Assembly: GCA_033961575.1 (NCBI GenBank)
Contig: CM066738.1
Coordinates: forward strand, 68,743,478-68,807,477
Reading direction: 5' to 3'
Length of the DNA: 64,000 nucleotides
DNA from: Aselliscus stoliczkanus
Lineage: Eukaryota; Chordata; Mammalia; Chiroptera; Hipposideridae
Shown here: piece by piece, positions 40,801 to 54,700 of the stretch
How the letters are laid out: every line of letters begins with the position of its first letter
How positions within the stretch are numbered: the stretch's first letter is position 1
Notes under the pieces: generated by a model
What the model saw: only the letters and a program-made list of their open reading frames with translations
What the model was told of the DNA's origin: nothing
The model's database searches: none
Program-made: the position numbers and the translations under genes

Positions 40801-43069
40801 CATATTCTTGCTGTTCTGTTTTTTACCCCTTGCCTGACTCCCTACAATTTCTTCATTAATGACCTTATGACCTAGATACTTCTCACACTGAGGTTCCTGG
40901 TACCAGTTGTCTGTTTCTATGCAGGGAAATTGTAGTTGGGACTCTATATGCTGTAAAGTAGGGTTTTTCTTTCCATGGAGTTATTCTTTTCATTTCTGTG
41001 AAAAAAACAAACAAACAAAAAACATCAGACTCATAAAACCACACAGTATGGTACTTGTGGCCGCAACGTTCTCTTTAAATGCTACTCTGAAGGAGAAGGA
41101 AGCCCAGACAACCTCAGGCACGTTCAGATTTCACCCCACCTATGTTTCCGACAAGGACCAGGGAACTCCCTGAAGGATAACACATCCATGACCCTAACCC
41201 AGTTGGTCTTCTGGCCAGAGCATGATTATGAACTACCAGTTTATGACTCTCCTACACACACGAAGTTCAAGTGTACCACCAACACTTGTGAGATAACCAT
41301 CTCCTAAAGGTCTGAAGATTCCCTTATGTGGTCCAATGTGACCTGAGTTCTCTAAAGGCAGCAACAAGAAATGGAATGGAAGCATGTGACAGTCCCTTCT
41401 CAGAGCTCCTAAGGGCACAGAGGTCCCCCTGAGCCACCTCCTGCTCCAGGTCCCAGGTGTCCACCATCCCTAGTCCTACCAAGGCTCTAAAGATGACTAA
41501 CCTGTGTCAATTGAAATTTCACTTTTTCTTACTTCTACTTTGCCTCTAATGGATGTGAAAATATGGAACCAACTGTAACAAATGGAGCAGAATTTATAAA
41601 AACCCACCTCTGAGTCCTTCCCTTTGCTGGAGACAAAGAAGACCGGCCCTGTGGAGGTGCAAGTACGTGTGAGGGCGTCTCAGCTTCAGGAGCGTGTCTG
41701 AGCATGTCCGGATCATGGAGACCACAGCATCCATGGCACCAGGAGAGGAGAAAGCAAGTCTCAGACGGTGTCACAGCATTGAGGCCGGACCTGGAGCAGT
41801 CAAGGAGCGGGAGTGGATCAGAGTTGGTAGAGCGGCCAGATAGAATTTTTAAAATGTTTCTGTGTGCAAGTATACAGGTACATGGGTTGACAAATTGTCT
41901 TCTGTGTACTTTTAAATCCTCCATGTGAAAAGCATGATTAGAGGATATAGATGGACCAGAATAAGGTCATTTCTTTAAAAGAGTGACCAAAAGTTGAGGC
42001 GGAACATTTGAAGATTTTAGGTGTGCTGAAGCTGAGCTTCAGAATGGCCCCAGGGCAAATGGACATCTGCCTGCTGGCCTGACAGATGTCCTGTCTGTTC
42101 CCTCTGCACCTGTCCTTGGGGAGACAAAGCGATACCCTACCCCAGCCCTGGGGAATTTGTCAGCCAGAGGAGAGAGCCCATCATGGCAGAGGTGTACTTC
42201 AGGAGACACAAGACAGTTGTGAGAGTTGGCATCTACAGTTGGAGCAGTGGAGGGCTGGCCATAGGGTTAGGAGGCAGAGATGATTAAAGGAAAAGATAAA
42301 TCTGTGACTTTGACAGTCAAGAGTGCCAAAATCTTTTTTTTTAAGGGAGTCAGTGGGGGAGCTAAAAAAAAATTCAGTCTTCTCTGCTTTTCTCACAGCC
42401 ATAAATGCAAAAAAAGGTCTGGGTTAGACTCACTAAGAAATTGAATCGTAAGCCTTCCTCCAAGAAAAGAAATGGACTAGCCCATATGGAATGGATTGAG
42501 GAAAAGCATTACTATCTATGCCAGCTCTCCCAAGGTGGGACTTTTCTCCTCTTCCCTGGGATGCAGCAAGAATTATATGATTTGGAAGGGAGAGCACCAG
42601 CATTGATAACTGGGACCTGAGAAGGATTACATCACCAGACACCTTCCAGGGACTCTTGTCTCCAGCAACAGCCATGCTGGAGCTTCCTGCGAGCTTTGGC
42701 TTCCGCACTCCAACAACACCATACACTGTGCTTCTCCTCCACCCAAAGGAATACATATACATGCAAAAACCCCAGGATCCAATTTTAAAAGCAAGAATAA
42801 ATTAGGCAGACATATTTGAGGCCTCAATAATTGAAAATTAATATAACTTGACACAGAATAATAAACACTGCACAAACTAGAAAGAGAACCAGTGAGGCGA
42901 GAGGAGAGAGCACATGCTCAGGAGTCGATGGTCTGGGTTCCAGGCCTGAACCCAGCACTCCACAGCTGCATGACCTTGTGCAAGTTATTCAACCATGTAA
43001 AAGCTCCACATTCTCATCTAAAACAATATTACAAAACGACCTATGTCAGTATTGTGAATGTTAAATGAG

Positions 43070-43122
<53 letters not shown>

Positions 43123-46100
43123 GGGTTGCCAAAAAAAATGTATAGACATTTTTATTTTTTTTTTAGCTGAGCCATCCTGTCACCTGTTGGCAGCTCAACA
43201 GCAATTCAGCTCAGGCTGGCCTCGATCAGCTGTTGCTCAGAGCTCAGCTCTCACTCTTGAGCGAGCTCTTAACCAACTGAGCCACTCGGCTGGCCCTTGT
43301 ATAGACATTTTAAGAGATGGTCAATGTTGCTGAAGCAGTAGTTCGTCATAATCAGAAGTGTCTGGATGCTGATAGTAGCCACTTTGAGCATCTCTTCTAA
43401 TTACAGAAGCCAAATGAGACTTCTCATCTTTTGTTATTGGTATATATTGAGGATTATAATTTTAATAGTTTTTTCCTTTCTCAAAATTTGTATGTTTTTG
43501 GGCCGGCCGAGTGGTGCGGTGGTTAAGCGTTTGCTTGGGAAGCCAGCAGCCCCGGTTCGGTCCCACATGTGAGGGCCAGTGACACTGCCCTCAAAAAAAA
43601 AAAAAAAAGAAAAAATTTGTATGTTTTTTTGGCCCCATGTGTGTGTGTTTGTGTGTGTGTATGGCATTTAGTACAGTGCCTGGCCCATAGGAAGTGTTCA
43701 AGAAATGTCACCTGCTAGAATCGGTATTAACACTGTTATTGTCATAATCTTAATTATTTTCATTCTAGTCAGTAATTGTAGGATAAATTACTTAGCATTT
43801 ATATATTATACAGTATCCTGATTGAGATGCCAAACACAGCATATCTCTCAGATCTCACAACAGGTTTGTGAAGAAGACTAGAAGTACATTCTCTGCCATG
43901 GGCTATGATGGAGACTGGGTGTCGGGCTCTCAGGGTTTTCCCACCAGTGTAAGTCTCCCCAAATACTTCTCCATCTATTCAGACTCACCTTCACCCTCCT
44001 TCCTCTTTGCTTCTGTGGCCACCAAGCACTGGCTTACCTGATTCCCTTTCCACTGCCACAGATTTCCTCTTATCCTTTTTTAAACCACGCAGACACACAC
44101 TCACACTCACAAGCCCTTTTGAAATTGTTCAGGGTTTTGTGGTTACTGTTAAAGAGGAAACAGGCAAAGGATAAAAGGCTCTCTCTTCTTCCTCTTGCGA
44201 CCTCCCTATTTTTTATGCTGAGATCTGGCTGAGAAAGACAGCTCTGGTATAAACAGAGAGAAAGCAACAGTAACATGGAATGGATATGAAAGGCTTAAGG
44301 CACACACAGACCTGAATTGAGGTTTATTTCCCTTAAAACATATGACCTGATTCACTGAATCTTAGGATCAGCTACTGACGAAAAGGATGGCATGAGAAAC
44401 AATCTGCGATGTCTCAGAACAGAGTCCCAGATGAATTGGGTCCACATACCAATACAATTCCAAAAAAAGGACTAGAGAGCCGATATACATTGCAAGATGT
44501 TATTTGCCAACTAAAGACATGGGTTTCAAAAATCACCTATCAACAAATCTCAGTACTAAGAAAACAAAAATAAAACCTACAATCCTTTTCAAGAAAAGAC
44601 AGTTGGCCATCATACCCACACACATGCACACACACACACACACACAAACACATTGTCCTTATTTTTCTCATTTCACCACAGACCTATGAAAACTGCATTG
44701 CTGGCCAAGACCAGCCCCCTGACTGGAAAGTGGGATCCACTGGCCCCGAAGCCTGTGATAACATTCAGTTATCCACTGTGAGTCAGCCTCTGTGCTGGTC
44801 TGGAGGATCTTTCCCAGAGTGTGTGGGCAGCAATATGAGTGAGAGATATTCTTATTCTCCTCATGTAAAAAAGTCTGACTTCCAGGGCCGGCCGAGTGGC
44901 GCGGTGGTTAAGCGCTGGCCTGGGAAGCCAGCGGCCCCGGTTCGGTTCCACACGAGGGCCTGTGACACTGCCCTCAAAAAAAAAAACCGTAAAAATAAAA
45001 AAAAGTCTGACTTCCAGGCCCATATCACATCAAGAAGACATACATACCAACCCTAAATGTGGACACAGCAAAGAGCAGAGCTTCAAAGGAGATTTCAACA
45101 TTCTCCTCTCAGTATCGGGTAGAACAAGTAGAAAAACAAGAAGGTGGGTTAGCCAAGTGGCTCAGTTGGTAGGAGCACAAGCTCTGAACAGTAGGCTGCC
45201 GGTTCGATTACCACATGCACCAGTAAGCTGCACCCTCTACAGCTAAGATTGTGAACAACATCTCAACCTCCAGAGCTGGGCTGCTGTGAGTGGCCTCACC
45301 AGCAGCATAGGCTGCAGTGGGCTGCCATGAGCTACCGTGAGTGGCCGGCAGCCAGCGTGAGCAGCTGACAGCTGGCGAGAGCTTCCATGAGCCTCTGTGA
45401 GCCTCCGTCCAATGGCCAGCAACCAATTGCCTCAGCCTGGAAGAGCACAATGATCATAATTCCAACATGGGCCAGTGAAGCTGTGTCCTCCACAACTAGA
45501 CTGAAGAACAAAAGGATAGCAACTTGGCTGTTCCTCTTCCCGAATTACCCAATGCTGTTCCCTTCCCCCAATATCCCAATAAAATCTTTGAAGGAAAAAA
45601 AAAGAAAAGGAAAGGAAAACAAGAAGGGGTATAGTAGACACTATCAACTGACTTGACTTTGTGCATATTATGGAACATTTCACCCAACAACTGCAAAGAC
45701 ACATGCTTTTCAAGTGCATCCAATATGTTCACCAAGATAAACTATATGCTGGGCCATCAAATAAGTCTCAATAAATTTAAAAGCAATGGAATTAAACAGA
45801 GTATGTTCTCTGACAAAAACAAAATTAAATTAGAAACCAATAACAAAAATATAGCTGTAAAGTCTACAAATTTTTGGAAATTAAAGGACACATTTCTAAA
45901 TAAGGCATCACAAAAGAAATTTTCAAATGTTTCAAAGAAAATGAAAACACTACATATCAATTTTGGGGGGAGGCAGCTAAAACAGTGTTTAGAAGGGCAT
46001 TCATAGCTTTAAAATGCTTATATTAGTAAAAGTTTTAAGCTGAAAATCAATGCTCTAAGATACTTTCTAAATAAAGAACAAATTATTCCCAAAGAAGAAA

Positions 46101-49100
46101 GGAAACAATAAGGACTGGAAAGCAATGAAACAGAAAACAAACCAGAGAGGATCAGTGAATCCAGGAGCATGTCAAAGCTAATCTGTCTCTTTTTGAGGGA
46201 ATAAATGTAAGTACAGCATTTGGCAGAGGCTGTCACTGTTAACGGATGCTGTCTGTTAGCATGAGGGACACCAGTGGGATGTGTAAACTGCCCACTGCCT
46301 CAGAGCAGAACTGTAACATAGCCTCTTTATTATTATTATTATTATTATTAATAGTTACAGATGTACAAAACTATGCAATAGTTATCTTTTTCACTCCTTA
46401 CAAAGTGACTTCACCCCCCCCTCTGTTCCCCAACCCCAGATATCATACATATTTATTACAATTCCATACATCCCCACACTATATATGTGTTAAATTATAG
46501 GCAACATCTAATATTAATCAGCGACAGCTTCAGATGTACAGTGCAGTAGTCAGGCCACTACACCGTCGATGAAGTGGTCTCCCTGACAAGACATGAGTCC
46601 ATCTGGTCCCCTAAAAAAATATTTACGGGCCGGCCGAGTGGCGCGGTGGTTAAGCGCTGGCCTGGGAAGCCAGCGGCCCCGGTTCGGTCCCACATATGAG
46701 GGCCAGTGATACTGCCCTCAAAAAAAAAAAAAACATATTTACAACATTATTGATTATATTCCCTATACTGTCTTTTTTCTATCTCTGCGGTAGTATTGTA
46801 TTACCAGTTTATGTTGCCTCGTCCCTTCCCCTTCTCCCTCATGCCCATCCCCATCCCATCTAGCCCTCATCAGTGTTTCCTTGGTGTCTCTAAGACTATT
46901 TCTGTTTACATTGCTCGTTCATTCAGTTCTTTAGATTCCACATTTAAGTGAGATCAGATGGTATTTGTCTTTCTCTGACTGACTTATTTAACTTAACATA
47001 ATGTTCTCTAGGTCCATTCATATCGTTGCAAATGATACAATTTCTTTCTTCTTTATAACTGCGTAATACTCCATTGTGTAAATGTACCACAGTTTCTTAA
47101 TCCAGTCATCTACCAATGGGCATTTCAATTGTTTCCAAGTCTTGGCTATTGTAAATAGCGCTGTAATGAACATAGGGGTGCATATATTTTTTCGAATTAG
47201 TGTCTTGGGTTTTTCAGGATAAATACCTAGGAGTGGAATTGCTGGGTCACTGCCCACTCCTCTTGCAGTTGCCCACCTGAGATCACCAGAGATGTGATAT
47301 TGTTCTTTAGGGTTTCCCAAAACACAGTTGGATATCCTTTATTCTTCCTGCCCATTCCTTGGTTCCCTGCACAGGATATCACTTGTTGGGAGTATGCTGT
47401 TACGTTATGAGTAACAGCTTTCAATCTCAACGGTAAAAAACATGGGTTTCCTTTCTGTCCACATAGGCTGCTCCAGATAATATTACATGTGGATTTAGAA
47501 TAGACAGCCATAGAGTGGTGGGAACCACAAGGGAACCCTCAGTATCATCTAATTCAGTAACAACTCACTCTGGCCCATGCTTCATGTTTCTATCAGAGGC
47601 CACTAGAGAGAAATCTTCCACTGTACAGACCCTTACAGTGGGAGAAAATTCTACAGCAAAGAAACTTCTCACTAATAAGATTTTCCTGTTTTGAAGCCAG
47701 GCTTTTACCAGCAGAAATTTCTTGGCCATGCAGTCAATCTTGTTGTCAATGAGAAACTACTAAGTTGTGAGGTTGGAAGGGGTGATTCCCAACATTGAGA
47801 GTTTGTGTTCTGCCTTCCTTAGGGTCAGCCCAGAATCTGGGGATGTGTGTGGGGGGTCACACCCAGTAGCTGATATGCTTGTGTGATTCACTAGAACAGT
47901 GAATCCAAGTGCTTCTAAAGTCCCTGGTGTACTTATATAACTCAACCACTTCTGTGATGTGTGTATTATAATATGGGATTCAGGGATATTCAGCCTAGGC
48001 CTCTGCCATTCTTTTCCCAGAATCTATCCATGAATGAGGTTGTGCTATTTAAGCTGGATTTTTTTCTCCAAAATATGTATGTTCTGTTTATCTGACATGT
48101 TTGTTCTGTTACAAACATGTAGACTGAAAGGGCTTGCCACAAATAATTTCATAAGGTTTTTGCTTATCCAAAGAGATGCTTTGAGACTCTGGGTGTTCAC
48201 TCTATAAGACAAACTGCCCCTGCAGCCTGGCTTCACCACGCATCCACACTAGTCCCACCTCAGTCACTCTACTCAGCTCCACAGAACTGCATTCTACTTT
48301 TAGTCCTAAAGAAAACTTTGAGCTCTGTATATAAAGAATTCCAATGACCTGAAAAAGCAAATGGGGAATGGTGAAAAGATTATCTCCTTATCAATCAGTT
48401 ATCTTTATGTCTATTCTGTAAATCCCTTTTATCTACTTAAAATGACAAGGAAATGCAAGGGGGAAATATTAAGCAGGTCTTTTATCAGAAATCATATTTA
48501 TACAATTCTCCAATTAACAGAAAGATAAAGACTATCAAATGTCCCATCATTATACATTCAGGAATCACAGATCTCAGATTCAGTAAACAACATTGGAATC
48601 AAGTCCCCTCACATTACTGACAGAAATTCAACAAATGTACATTAATAAGAGCAAACTGTTCAGGCATCGTTGACATTTCCAGAGAGGTTCTTCAGAGAGG
48701 ACAGAAATACACAAAAAAGCATCCAGGTGAAAGTAAACTATTTTTCCTTCCAACTTCATCTCTCTCGGGCATCACTGTGGCAGTCAAGATTTTTAATCCA
48801 TTTGTTTCTTGCCTATTATGTAAATTCTATAGAGGGCTGGGTCTCTGCCTATTCTCCACCCTGCTGTGTTGCCATCACCTAGAATTATCCCTGGCCCAGA
48901 GTACATGCTCTGTGGCTATCTGTTGAGTGAAAGTGTGAGTGAATGACTTTCTAACTCTCCCTCCTAAGTATCATCCCATTTTTACTCTCCAGTTGGCAGT
49001 TTTGTCTGAATTATCTTTTCATCACTAGATTTATTTACATGAAGTCACTTTTCATTTTTTAAAAATCCCAAAGTATACATTTGGTGTGGGGCTGTCCATC

Positions 49101-49776
49101 CTACTTTATTGTCCCACCCTTTAACTGTAAATTTCAACTATCCTTTCCCACTGCCCTCTGATTTTGCTGGTTTTATTGTCAAAACATGTAGGGCAATATG
49201 AGCTCTATCCTTAGGTGGCCCTAGGACACCCCATGGCTGATGGAGTAATGAGTCATAGTTTATGGGAAGCACATCCTGCTGTGTATGTTCTTTCGGGCCC
49301 TCCACATGAGGCAAGCTTGTTCTCTCAGCGGTAACCACAGGTTTCTGTGGAAGACCTGCTTCTTAGAGAAAATTCAGCTTTCCAGTTTCAAGTCTTGGAA
49401 ACACATGTAATTTACTGCATGGAAATAGAATAAAGAACAACGAACCCTGGCAAAGTGGTGATTTGAGCAGTGGCATCCAAGTTAACCAGCCCCAAGTGAA
49501 CTCATCCTAAAGAAAACTTATTTTTAAAAATCCCTCTTCCAAAAAAGGCAATGAAATGTATGAGTCATTTTCAGGAAGATTAAATTACTATTTATTTCTA
49601 AAGCATTTGAACATTTACAATTTAGCCAGACAACCAAAACCAGGTGTTTGTAATTGTAGGTTCTTGTAACTGTATATCAAGGGTCCTTACTTTCTCCGCC
49701 TGACTCTTTGACTTGTTAGAGGAGCAAGGTATCAAAATGTACAAGGATCCCTCTGGGTTCTCACAAGAGTGTGTGT

Positions 49777-49807
<31 letters not shown>

Positions 49808-51707
49808 CGTGCGTGCACATGTGTCATGTCCTCAGAGTGCATATATATTCACACAAATATTTATACATGTGCCCAGAAGTAATCATTACAGCACACACTA
49901 GAAAATTTTCATTCATCTAACTGTTAAAGAAGGATTTACTCTCTAAGCACTGTGATGAAGTGCTCAATGAGTTGATTTCGTGACAAAGATAAGCCTATAG
50001 GAAGAGTCTGCAATATACACTACAGTCATAGCTCGGTTCCCGAATAAAGTGAATCATAATCTTTTTGCTGGTAGCGGGTCTTGCCTTCAATTTGTAAAAA
50101 CACATCTATGAAGCATATAAAGCAACATGCAATAAAACAAGGTATGGCTGTACTCTGCAAAACAGCTGATTCTTATTCTGAATCAGAGTATGCATGGATT
50201 TTTAAACAGTGCATTCTCATTTCAAGACAAATGACATGCTTCAGTTTTGTTTTTTATATTTCTCTGCTGCTCTTGGGTAAAGAAGACTTCCGCATGACTT
50301 TGAAAGTAACAGTCAATTTCTGTTTTGTTATAAGAAATTGGAAAGCTGGACAGCCAGATAACTGGGGCTATGGCCATGGGCCAGGAGAAGACTGTGCTGG
50401 GCTGATTTATGCTGGGCAGTGGAACGATTTCCAGTGTGAAGACATCAATAACTTCATATGTGAAAAAGACAGGGAAACAGGTAAGCAGTAGAGAGGATTT
50501 AAGAGGGAGCTGCAGAGCTTGTATCCTATTAAAGGGTAAGAGGGCTCTGAGTGCAGGCTCTGTAATTGGGCTTCAGTCCTGGTTCTGCCACTTACTAGCT
50601 GGGCAGATTATTAACCTCGGGGGAACCCCTCCTAATGGGCTTGTTGTGAGGACATAATAATAATTGTGCCTAATGTATATGAAGTACTCAACAAATGTTA
50701 AACTAACTGACCTAGGTCATTACCTTATAATATTGTCAGTCAATTGTTCTTTAATATATGGCGCCAATGTTGTATCTTTTCATTGAGTTCCATACACAGA
50801 CAATTGCCAAGCATTTAATTCCACATGTATTTATTGACCATTTACTATGGGCCAGATGCTATGCTAAATAATGGAGGGATGTAGTCTATGACCCTTATAA
50901 AGGTAATAAGCCAAAGAGGTTTTGGAAATTTTTTTCATTTCAAAATATACTTATCTGAAGCTTCATTTAATACATGGCCCTTTTTGAAATGTGGCATCTT
51001 AGTTTTTTTTAATCAAAACTAGATTTAAAAGTTTGTGGTGGGAGAAGGAAGAAATGGGGAGTGAATGCTAATAGGTATGGTATTACTTTTGGGGGTGATG
51101 AAAGTGTTCTAAGCCATGATTAAATAGTTCTAAGTTGTGAATATTATAAAAACCAATGAATTGTATACTTTAATTGTATACTTTGTGAATATTATAAAAA
51201 CCAATGAATTGTATACTTTAAATGGATTAATTATGTGATATGTGAATAACTTATAAAGGTTTTATTTAAAAAGTTGGTGGGGGGGCCGGCCGAGTGGCGC
51301 ATTGGTTAAGCGCTGGTTTTGGGATGCCAGCGGCCCCGGTTCGGATCCCACATGAGGGCCAGTGACACTGCCCTCTACAGCTAACAACAGCTCCACCTGG
51401 AGCTGGGCTGTGCGAGCCCCGGTGATGGTGTGGGCTGCAGCCCCTGCTGCAGTGGGCTGCCATAGGCTACAGTGAGTGGCCCGCAGCCAGCGTGAGCAGC
51501 TGGCAGCCAAGCGTGAGCTGCCAATAGCCGCGGTGAGCGACATCCAGAGGCCAGCGACCGATCTGCCTCATCCGGGAAGAGCGCAATGACGATACCAACA
51601 GTGAAGCAACATCCTCCGCAACTAAACTGAAGAACAAAAAGACAGCAACTTGTCTGTTCCCCTTCCCCGATTCCCCAACGCTGTTCCCCTCCACCAATTC
51701 CCCAATA

Positions 51708-51738
<31 letters not shown>

Positions 51739-54700
51739 AAAGTTGGCGGGGAACTTCAGAGGGTGGGCACTATCTTTGCATTCTCCCTCTGCCACGCTGC
51801 AGAGCACCAGTATCTTTTGGAGTGGAGCTTTTACACATATCTGGTGCCCTGGTTTTTTGCATCTACTACCTAGGGGATACCCCTTGAGCACCTGGCTCTA
51901 GTGGCCAGCAGGGCTTGCATTCCTGAGTCCCATGGGACTGTAACAAATGGTGAGACAGTTCTTGGCCGGCTACCACCCCAGGACACAGTGCACACAGCAG
52001 ACTGAAACACACCCCCAGTCTTAATGTGAAAGACACCTATTTGATTGTCCTAGAGCTTCAACAAGAGGAGCAAGCTTCAGGTTTGGCACATATCTAGGGA
52101 ACTCCTGAAGCCAGTGGAAATTATATTTGCCCTCTTCCTCTGCCTCACTACAGGTCATTGGTATCTCCAAGAAAGGGGCTTGTACACTCATCTGGTGCCC
52201 TGATCTTTACAACAGCTGCTTGGGAGACACTTCTAGATTACCCAGCTCTAGTGGCCAGTGAGACATATACTTGTGGTCACACAGGACTGTACATATTTGC
52301 ATATTTTAAAAGCTGCTGCCTGAGGATATGACTTCCACTCAGCCTAAATTTAAGGTGCTGACTGAGATCCTCCCCTTTGGGACACTGACAAGTCTTAACA
52401 CCCTTAACTATAGAGCCACTAAATATAAATTAGGCTGCTTGGACAATCACAAAGGTTTGAGAGACAGCTAAGAGCTAGGGCAGGATTAAATGATAACGTT
52501 CATCTCCTACACAGGCCTACCCCCTCAAGACTGGGAGAGGTGGCTCTTTTATCTAATGCATAGAAAACAATGCAGAGAATCAAGGAAAATGAAATAAGAA
52601 AAATGTGTTTCAAACAAAATAAAAGATAAACACCTCAAAAAGTCCTTAATGAAATGGAGATAAGTAATTTACCTGATAAAGAGTTCAAAATAACAGTCAT
52701 AAAGATGCTCACTGAACTTGGGAGAAGAATGGGTGAACACAGTGAGAATTTCAACAAAGAAGCAGAAAATATAAGGAAGTACCAAATAGAAGTTGCAGAG
52801 CTGAAGAATACAGTAACTGCACTGAAAAATATACTAGTGGGGTTCAACAGTATAGTAAATATTAAACATTGCAGAGGAAAGGATCAGTAAATCAAAGGGC
52901 AGTGGAACTTACCTAATCAATCAGCAAAAAGAAAAAAAGAATTTAAAAAAAGTGACGATAGCTTAAAGGACTTATAATGCATGAACCAACATTTGCATTA
53001 TAAGGGTCCCAGAAGGAAAAGTGAGAGATAAAAAATACGAACTTATTTGAAGAAATAATGGCAGAAAATTTCCATAACCTGGGGAAGGAAACAGACATCC
53101 AAATTGAGGAAACCCAGAGAGTTCCAAATAAGAAGAACCTAAAGAGAACCACACCAAGACACATTATAATTACAATGTCAAAAGTTAAAGACAAGGAGAG
53201 ACTATTAAAAGCAGCTAGAGAAAAACAATTTGTTATGTACAAGGGAACCCCATGAAACTATAAGCAGATTTTTTTTCAGCAGAGAGTTGGCAGGCCAGAA
53301 GAGATTGGCATGATATATTCAAAGTGATGAAAGAAAAGAAACTTCCTCGCAAAGTTGTCCAGAATTGAAAAAGAGATTAAAAAATTTTCCAGGCAAGCAA
53401 AAGCTAAAGGAGTTCATCATCACTAGACCAGCCTTACAAGAAAATTTAAAGGGACTTCTTTTTAAGCTGAAAAGAAAGGGTGCTAATTAATTAGTAATAG
53501 GAAAATATATGAAAGTGTAAATTTCACTGGGTAAGGTATATGTAGCAAAATTCAGAATAATCTCATGTTGTAAAGATGGTGGATTAATCACTTATAAAGC
53601 TAGTATGAAGGTTGAAAGTTAAAAATAGTGAAAATAACTAACTACAGTAATTTGTTAATAGATCCACAAAAGAAAAAATGTAAATTGTGACATCAAAAAC
53701 ATAAAAAGCAGCAGGGGAGAGTAAAAATGTAGAGTTTTAGAATGTAATCAAACTTAAATTGTTAATAACTTAAAATACACTGTAAGTTGCTATATGTAAG
53801 CTTCATGGAAACCACAAACAAACACCTATAGTAGATACACAGAAAATAAAGAGAAAGGAATCTAAGCATACCACTAAAGAAAAATCATCAAATCACAAAG
53901 GAAGAGAGCAAGAGAAGAAGACAGGAATAGAGAAACTACAGAACACCAGAAAACAGTTAACAAATGGCAATAAGTACATACTTATCAATAATTACTTTAA
54001 ATGTAAATGGACTGAATTCTCCAATCAAAAGACATAGAGTGGCTGAATGGATAAAAATACAAGACCATCTACAGGGTGTGATCAAAAACTATGGTGAATG
54101 TTTAAATTTTTTAAAAATTTATTACAGTAAAAGACACATTGCCAGTAATCCTCCTTAGAATATTGCCCCTCACTTTGAACACCCTTATCCCATCGTTCTT
54201 GCCACTTTCTGAAGTAGTTCTGGGAGTCCTCTTTCTTGTCTTTAGATGTGCTGTTGTGGCTGCCTTGATGTCTTCAGTGGATGAAAAATGTTTTCCTTTC
54301 ATGGTCATTTTGACTTTGGGAAGAGCCAGAAGTCACACAGTGCCATTCACCTGGTGAATAAATGGACACACTGTAATGTTTTTGACAGAAATTGCTGTAC
54401 CAGAAATGATGTGTGACACAGAGTCATGATGGAGGATGAAGAAAAGATACTCATGACAAAGGACTTCCAGAAGTGGCAAGAACAATGGGATAAGTGTGAT
54501 TGAAATGAGGGGGAATATTTTGAGGGGGAGTAATGGCAATGTATCTTTTACTGTAATAATTTTTTTTTAATTTAAACATTCAGTATATTGTTTGATCACA
54601 CTTCATATATGCTGCCTACAAGAGATTCACCTCAATGAAGGACATACAGAGAATGAAAGTAAAGGGATGAAAAAAGATATTCCATGCAAATGGAACCAAA

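Larger units (their letters stand above)
40770..50334. other. COLEC12 intron (9.6 kb) within the lectin domain
   Basis: Recognised elements are listed separately. 40800-42880, 43720-44600 and 47260-48700 show nothing I can identify apart from a possible cryptic exon at 44682-44777. Confidence 0.7.

Noticed and set aside
46261..47270. CTGCCCACT near 46288 and again near 47252 as a target duplication for L1 no. 3
   Set aside because: Only nine bases match and the left copy is some 35 bases away from the L1 tail, so it is probably chance.
49713..49901. Open frame with poly Cys-Val
   Set aside because: It is the translation of a GT microsatellite.
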